Source: Paludibacteraceae bacterium
GTDB lineage: Bacteria > Bacteroidota > Bacteroidia > Bacteroidales > Paludibacteraceae
Reading direction: 5' to 3'
Length of the DNA: 5,104 nt
NCBI GenBank assembly: GCA_017402895.1
Contig: JAFPLG010000100.1
Coordinates: 1 to 5,104, forward strand
In this document: positions 3,829 through 5,104 of the stretch, piece by piece
Position numbering within the stretch: the first letter of the stretch is position 1
Layout: the number at the start of each line of letters is the position of its first letter
Position numbers and translations under genes: made by a program
The notes under the pieces: generated by a model
What the model was told of the DNA's origin: nothing
Database searches by the model: none
The model's input: only the letters and a program-made list of their open reading frames with translations

Positions 3829-5104
3829 TTTTTCTTTCACTAATTTTCCTGTACTATCATACATACGGCCGTTCACCAGGATGTATATCTTATCATTGAT
3901 GATCACCTTACGAACATCTCTACCCTTAGTAGAGGCGTCGGATGCAGGTTCTATATCCGTCGTCACTTGCGGAGCACGGAACGCACCTTCGATAAAGAGT
4001 CGTCCGCGGGTAGTACCTTCCTGTACGCGGAATGCATAGTCGCTCCAGAGCAGGTCGACACGCATACCGGTCTCGCGATCCACGAGCCATACGTGTTCCA
4101 TACGGTCGAGCCAGTCATTCTCACGCATGGTAATCATGAGTTCCTGCGCCTTCGGGCTATATACCGTCAGGGCTACGCCGGTCTCAAGCAGCGAGTCTGC
4201 AACTCCGGCAAACGCCATATCTCCGTACGCGTGCGAACTATATATTACCGCGCGTGAAGCGGTCAGCGCTTGTTTCGCCACATCGATACCACCTTGATAA
4301 ACCTCCTCATAACGCGTCGGATGGACGTAGATGCTAGTCTGGTCGCCTATGCGGTTTGCATCCAGCACATCCAGATGGATCCACTGGATTTGCGTCGGTT
4401 CCTCAGCTGCCGGCACGCGGCGCGGAGCCAAGATTATATTTGCGCCAAGGAACGAGAGAACAGATTGATTCTCATAAGCCTGGTATGCAAACGGCTTAGC
4501 AGGCGGAATGGATGTAGGCTGCTCTTGTACGCCCCATCCGTCCGATTCCATCCAGCATACGGATACGCCTTCAGGCGAAGTAGTACGTTCGCACGTTGCC
4601 GTCAGCGGCGATACCAATACGTTCCATCCACGATCGGTTGCAGCACCCTTCGTAGTATGAGATACCGCTACGGAAGTATTAGACTCCAGCTGCGTATGGT
4701 CAACCGGGAAATAGAACTCACGATAATAGTTGGATGCGGAGAACATCTCGTATCCCTTACCGCCCATGATCGTTGCATGGTCTGCTACCGAGGTCCAGTT
4801 GTTAGCAGAGCCGCCATACTGGGCACGACTACTCTCGCTATACTCACGCAAGAGCCATGCTGACGAATATTTCAGCACCTTGCCGTCTGACAATTTAACA
4901 TCATCAATGCTGCAGGACAGCGGGAGACCGAACTGGTAGTAGCGCGTCTTATCCTTAATAATACGCGTATAGTAGAGCTTCGTTGCCGAAGCAATCGAAC
5001 CATTCTTTACCATCTGGGCAGCGCCCGAAATCGTGGTACGCAGGAAGATAGTATCCGCTGTCAATGTCTTGCCACTATTGATAACCAGTTTTGCATCCGC
5101 ACCA
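3823..5104 (-). CDS. C-terminal part of a T9SS-type secreted surface protein
   Basis: The frame is open to the right edge, so only the last 426 residues are seen; the start lies outside the window. The TTG at 5064 is an internal Leu codon, not a start, because the frame continues through GADAKLVINSGKT upstream. Features, numbered from the first full codon: a strand-rich opening of the LVINSGKTLTADTIFLR type (6-22); YYQFGLPLSCSIDDVKLSDG (55-74); GGKGYEMF (114-121); and YAFRVQEGTTRGRLFIEGAF (356-375). The end is VRKVIINDKIYIL (397-409) followed by VNGRMYDSTGKLVKEKY (410-426). The arrangement '(R)KVxxxxxxYILxxGxxYDxxGxxVK' is a common C-terminus of Bacteroidales secreted proteins and is taken here as a T9SS sorting domain. 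The protein would cross the outer membrane through T9SS and be attached or released at the surface. It is the first gene seen in a three-gene minus-strand set, 69 bp upstream of the low-complexity gene. The ligand or activity is unknown. Confidence 0.88.
   Translation of the reverse strand, partial: GADAKLVINSGKTLTADTIFLRTTISGAAQMVKNGSIASATKLYYTRIIKDKTRYYQFGLPLSCSIDDVKLSDGKVLKYSSAWLLREYSESSRAQYGGSANNWTSVADHATIMGGKGYEMFSASNYYREFYFPVDHTQLESNTSVAVSHTTKGAATDRGWNVLVSPLTATCERTTSPEGVSVCWMESDGWGVQEQPTSIPPAKPFAYQAYENQSVLSFLGANIILAPRRVPAAEEPTQIQWIHLDVLDANRIGDQTSIYVHPTRYEEVYQGGIDVAKQALTASRAVIYSSHAYGDMAFAGVADSLLETGVALTVYSPKAQELMITMRENDWLDRMEHVWLVDRETGMRVDLLWSDYAFRVQEGTTRGRLFIEGAFRAPQVTTDIEPASDASTKGRDVRKVIINDKIYILVNGRMYDSTGKLVKEKY

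Noticed and set aside
4270..4863. 197-codon plus-strand open frame
   Set aside because: It is antisense to the T9SS-type gene, whose frame is open to the window edge and ends in a recognisable C-terminal domain.
5062..5064. TTG as the start codon of the right-edge gene
   Set aside because: The frame continues upstream without a stop to 5103, and the residues before it (LVINSGKT) continue the beta-strand pattern, so the gene is truncated by the window.

Overview
The window looks like a piece of a Bacteroidales (phylum Bacteroidota) chromosome, most likely from a gut-type lineage. Two lines of evidence point there. First, two promoters match the Bacteroidota sigma-ABfr consensus (TTTG, about 20 bp, TAnnTTTG), one on each strand. 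Second, the minus strand encodes long secreted beta-rich proteins, one of which ends in the kind of C-terminal domain used by type IX secretion (T9SS) cargo. Placement below order is not possible from this sequence alone.

Layout from left to right: (1) positions 84 to 1, minus strand, hold the first 28 codons of an unidentified exported or membrane protein. It has its own promoter and a 14-bp perfect palindrome in its leader. (2) Positions 85-373 are an AT-rich divergent intergenic region with a promoter facing each way. (3) Positions 374-1069, plus strand, encode a complete class III (CobB/SIRT5-like) NAD-dependent protein deacylase. It lacks the zinc-binding cysteines, and its start codon lies only 8 nt after the -7 box, so its mRNA should be nearly leaderless. 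(4) Positions 1073-5104, minus strand, converge on the sirtuin with a 3-nt gap. They hold three consecutive genes: the C-terminal 426 residues of a T9SS-type secreted protein (3823-5104), a 282-residue low-complexity protein with membrane segments at both ends (2905-3753), and a 611-residue secreted protein built from about four divergent beta-rich modules (1073-2908). The last two overlap by 4 nt (ATGA) and are almost certainly co-translated.

The three minus-strand genes look like a cell-surface cassette. Two are exported beta-rich proteins, and the gene between them encodes a short protein with a tripartite C-terminus (a PVG motif, a hydrophobic helix and a basic tail) that resembles a sorting or anchoring signal. 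Their joint function is unknown to me. This cassette is the best candidate here for something undescribed. The sirtuin is probably a separate housekeeping transcription unit.

No tRNA, rRNA, CRISPR array, insertion sequence or canonical intrinsic terminator was found.
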